A stretch of 64,000 nucleotides of DNA. Origin: Panaeolus papilionaceus. Lineage: Eukaryota; Basidiomycota; Agaricomycetes; Agaricales. The position numbers and the translations under genes were made by a program. Below are positions 60,867 to 64,000 of this stretch, piece by piece. The stretch spans positions 30,587-94,586 of the forward strand of contig JADNRZ010000049.1 of NCBI GenBank assembly GCA_015501605.1, given 5' to 3'. The notes below the pieces were generated by a model. That model made no database searches and was not told where the DNA came from. It saw nothing but the letters and a program-made list of their open reading frames with translations. How positions within the stretch are numbered: the stretch's first letter is position 1; each line of letters opens with the position of its first letter.

Positions 60867-61217
60867 TGTTGAAATTTAGATCTTATTGTAGATAGATCTT
60901 ATATCTCAATCAACATTCTTAGCTTTATCTAGATGCATGACATTAGGAGATACTCTGGATCATCCTGTCGACATGATTCATTGACTGACTCATTTCTCCT
61001 TCATTTCTCCTGTATTGATCCTTATGTTACTCCAATAGGCACTTACATAGACTTCCTTATTTAGACACTCATTCATGTATATAAGTGCCTCTTTTCTCTC
61101 TTGTTCAATAACAGCTTTCCTAGCTATTCTATCGCTCTAACTAGCCTCTGCAAGTTATCACCCTTACCAGGTGAGACAGTCATTAGGGCACTCTGTGCAT
61201 GCTATGCTGTTTCAACA
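60867..61217 (+). repeat. Copia 3' LTR (351 bp)
   Basis: It begins TGTTGAAAT and ends TTTCAACA, perfect inverted ends, preceded by the purine-rich GTGGGAG tract (60860-60866). A TATATAAG box lies near 61077. Confidence 0.85.
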
Positions 61218-61870
61218 AAAGGGTAATGTAGACCCATATGGTGTGTAGACTGTTAGAAAAAGGGTAATGTAGACCCATACAGCATGTAAACCGATGCAAA
61301 TTGGTGTGTAAACCAATGTAAAAGGGTGTGTAAACCCAGACGGCATGTAAACCATTGTAAACGGGTGTGTAAACCCATATCAGAGTGTAAACTGATGTAT
61401 GAATGGGTGTGTAAACCCAACACCATGTGTAAACCAGTATGTAGAGGGTGTATAGGCCCGAAACGGTGTGCAAACCGACATAACTGGTATGTAAGCCTGA
61501 TGTAAATCAGCTGAGTGGCATACATGAGTTATTGTGTAGAGGATACTTGACTGAGAGGTGGCATACACAAGTTATTGCACAGAGGACACCATAACCAAGA
61601 TGCGGCAGGCACAAGTTATCGTGCAGAGGATGCAATGGCAAAGTTCTACAGGGGTGCATAGGCCCACTTCAGTGTGTAAACCGCTGTAATGGGCGTGCTG
61701 GCCCTGTAGAGGTGGGTTTAGGTGGCATACATGGGTAATGCGCAGAGGGCACCATAAACGAGAGATGGGATGCACAAGTAATCGCACAGAGGGCACTGTA
61801 AATGCAGAGGTTATGGGTGACAACTGGAACATTAAATGTTGTGTAGCAGGTGCTATGAGCATGGGTGTAC
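61218..61870. repeat. Irregular minisatellite, two repeat types
   Basis: From 61218 to about 61500, units of roughly 40 bp built around GGGTGTGTAAACCCA and CATGTAAACC repeat with many changes. From about 61500 to 61800, units of about 45-60 bp with GCATACACAAGTTATTGCAC and CAGAGGACACC follow. They start directly after the copia LTR end. Confidence 0.75.
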
Positions 61871-63041
61871 AGGCAACATGTTAGGTGTATAAGCACCACA
61901 CAAGGACGCAATGTACAGCCAGGCAGCATAGGTGGCTGTGTGACGTTTACAGTTGCAGAGCGAGTCGCAACACCAGAGCCAGAAACTGGCACTGGCAACA
62001 TGCATGGGACGAAGATCACTCGCATAGAGTGCCATGATCAAGGATAGGGGAGACAAGCTAGCGACACTGTAAAAGGACCACAGTGCAAGTGTGTAATAAT
62101 GTGGCAAACTATACAACTTACTTTGGGGTGGTGATGCATTGTTGTTTTCGTTAATAGAGCTGACCGTTCGTTCTGTATGACATTGCTACTTGTATTTGTT
62201 AGCGCATAGGTTTTATGGGAAGGAAAAAGGGAGTCTTATTGAAGGAGAGTTATGATGTACAGCAGCAGTGAAATGCTACCATTGGCATATCTGTCAACTG
62301 TGGAGGTTGGTTTCCTGATGGTTTGAGCGAGTGTGTGATATCGATGATCTAAGAGGATCTGAGAATGGAATATGTTGAGTTAGGAAGTGAATCCATGGTG
62401 TAAAACTCTAGGAAAATAGGTAGGGATCAGGTAGAAATGTAGTGATCAGTGGATAAAGGTGTATGGTCACTCATCTACTGTGAGGTTCAATCTCCGTTGT
62501 GGCTTCTGTATAACTTATCACCAAAATTGAATTTGGATCTGAATATATATGGTACATTTAGGTGTATTCTCGGCTGAGCTTGTGTTGGTGAATGTACCGG
62601 TGGTGGTTTATATGATGCAAGAAGAATGATGAGCTGGCACGGGGTGATCGAGGTTCCTTTCTGTTGTGTGATAAGGATGTAGATACTTCACCGTGGTTTT
62701 TGTTAGGAGGATAAGAAAATAAAGGAGTGAGCCGAGCGATACATGTCGCCCAGACTACCAGCGAGGCGATGTACACGATAGTGAAGAGGAGACATGTAGT
62801 CGGATTGGTTCAGGGTGCTGACTCGCTCACGTGACCAAGAAGGTGGATATGTGCTCGCACATATCCCTCCAGGCTGCAGCGCCTTCGCAAATTGAATCCA
62901 GGACCCATTCACGCTATCCCTGCCCGGATCCCTCAAATTCTGATTTTGGTAATTTCCCTGCGTGCATGCATGCTGCACATCACTGCAATCACCTGACGGC
63001 CTCGTGTCGTTCAGTTTGAACTTTGAACACCCGGCTGCCTC
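61871..63041. other. Non-coding stretch, no supported gene
   Basis: Only short open frames without splice logic are seen. It holds the promoter of the GTPase gene and a TCACGTGA site at 62827-62834. Confidence 0.4.
62827..62834. promoter_or_regulatory. TCACGTGA E-box upstream of the GTPase gene
   Basis: Palindromic bHLH-type site about 210 bp upstream of the proposed start of the GTPase. Confidence 0.35.
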
Positions 63042-64000
63042 ATGTATCACATGCATACAACTGGAATTCTGCTAGAGACATCTTCCACTCCGACGCTCAC
63101 TTACCTGCATACCTCTTCCCACAGACTCCAGCCCCTACTTCGTCGTCAACAATCGTGTCATGGAGGATCTGAACTCAACAACCTTGAAGTTACCGGTGAT
63201 ATTTCTGTCAAACCTGTAACCAAAATACCCGGCGGCAAAGTCGTATATATGTATGTGTGATGTTGGTCATGGTCTTTTTGTTTTCCTAATGAATGAAACT
63301 ATTTAGCATCATGGGGCCGACTGGTGCCGGGAAGAGTACAGTAAGTAAAACACTGTGCACCACATTACCACCCAATTCACCTTAGACTGAATATGTCTTT
63401 GCCTCTTCAAGTTTATTGAGGCGCTTGCAGGAGGCTCACAGAACCTTGCTATTTCGAGCGATCAGCTCGCTGGGTTTACTCAGCATGTTACTGCTTACAA
63501 GCTTGTCAACGTTGTGCGGCGATACACTGGCCGGGTAATTTACCTGGTTGATACACCAGGATTTTCCGATGATAAGATATCGGAGATCGAGGTCATGGAT
63601 ATGCTCGGAGATTGGCTAGAACAGAATTGGTAAGCTGTTCCCTTTGATACCACAATTCCTAGGGGAGAATATCCAACTAACTTTGTGCTAGTTCTGCAAT
63701 GTACTTTACTATATCGTTTCTCACTCCGATCACAGTAACTCGCCTTCCAGGAAGCAGGCGGCGAACGATCAAAATGTTGAAAGAATCGTTGGGTGAGACG
63801 ACTGGTTCAGTGACTGTTACCACAACAATGTGGGATACCCTTCACAGTGAACGGACGCGCAGTCGAGCGGAAAAGACCTTTGAACAATTAAAAGACCAGG
63901 TTTTCAAGGTAAGCAGTCCCATTTCCTGTGTTGTCCTTGAAACATCGCTCACTCTGGACCTAGGAGTTCTTTGGAGGGAAACCAACTTACTGCGATTTAT
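63042..64000 (+). CDS. AIG1-like P-loop GTPase, N-terminal part (partial)
   Basis: Exons join as 63042-63250, 63307-63340, then from about 63411 on, and continue past the end. The G domain shows Walker A IMGPTGAGKSTFIEALAG, a switch I region QHVTAYKLVNVVRRYTG, and Walker B VIYLVDTPGFSDDKISEIEV. The pattern fits the AIG1/septin-like GTPases that are greatly expanded in Agaricomycetes, some of which are suspected in self/non-self or stress responses. The start is uncertain: the ATG at 63042 is the first in frame, but a short intron could remove part of the polar leader. The C-terminal part lies outside the window. Confidence 0.8.

Larger units (their letters stand above)
59958..61217 (+). mobile_element. 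Ty1/copia retrotransposon, 3' fragment
   Basis: Starts in the reverse transcriptase C-terminal region (GEAIEFLGMRIRCMHGNIML) directly after gypsy sequence, runs through RNase H, a purine-rich tract and a complete 3' LTR. The 5' two thirds are missing. Confidence 0.85.

Noticed and set aside
61183..61568. Repetitive VYTP-type ORFs on the minus strand
   Set aside because: They are translations of the minisatellite and change frame between units.
61218..61870. Possible CRISPR-like array of spaced repeats
   Set aside because: Spacing and repeats are irregular and the genome is eukaryotic; it is a minisatellite.

Overview
The window reads as nuclear DNA of a filamentous basidiomycete, probably an Agaricomycete. 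Genes carry many short GT-AG introns of about 45-70 nt, are packed on both strands with very short divergent promoters, and include families typical of this group: a proline-rich protein resembling the DUF6699 family, a Knr4/Smi1 protein with a long acidic tail, a Zn2Cys6 regulator and an AIG1-like GTPase. Genus and species cannot be read from the sequence.

Left part, 1-39240: a gene-dense housekeeping block. In order it holds an unknown partial gene, a mitochondrial RsfS/Iojap-type protein, the ER permease chaperone Shr3, the mitochondrial LETM1/Mdm38 protein, an AlkB-type dioxygenase, ribosomal protein eS21, a Gyp7-type Rab GAP, an aprataxin (Hnt3), a Gfo/Idh/MocA oxidoreductase, an unknown coiled-coil protein, a PIG-Y-like GPI subunit, the centrin-binding Sfi1 protein, a Zn2Cys6 transcription factor, a class II aldolase/adducin protein, a PhoD-like phosphatase, the proline-rich protein, Knr4/Smi1, an Msc7-like membrane aldehyde dehydrogenase, a Dcn1-like neddylation ligase and the CIA2/MIP18 iron-sulfur protein. 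Several are head-to-head pairs only 78-179 bp apart.

Middle part, about 39240-61220: a nest of transposable elements. It holds a 5' fragment of a hAT element, two unrecognised ORFs (one a multi-exon gene broken into three pieces), three solo LTRs of two families, a 5' Ty3/gypsy fragment joined directly to a 3' Ty1/copia fragment, and two foldback elements. Foldback element 1 (47440-52088) is a palindrome with 1525-bp arms and an intact Tc1/mariner transposon (48967-50561, DD34E transposase) exactly at its centre. It is flanked by TTA on both sides, and removing it with one TTA reopens the host reading frame. Foldback element 2 (55860-59085) has 1014-bp arms and sits inside the gypsy pol gene. 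The two foldbacks share an array of degenerate modules, so they look like one family. This family, and the Tc1 at the exact dyad, are the most unusual things in the window.

Right part, 61218-64000: an irregular minisatellite, about 1.2 kb with no supported gene, then the 5' part of an AIG1-like P-loop GTPase that runs off the window. No tRNA, rRNA or CRISPR array was seen. Exon borders come from reading splice signals and frame by eye. Family calls come from recognised motifs, not searches.
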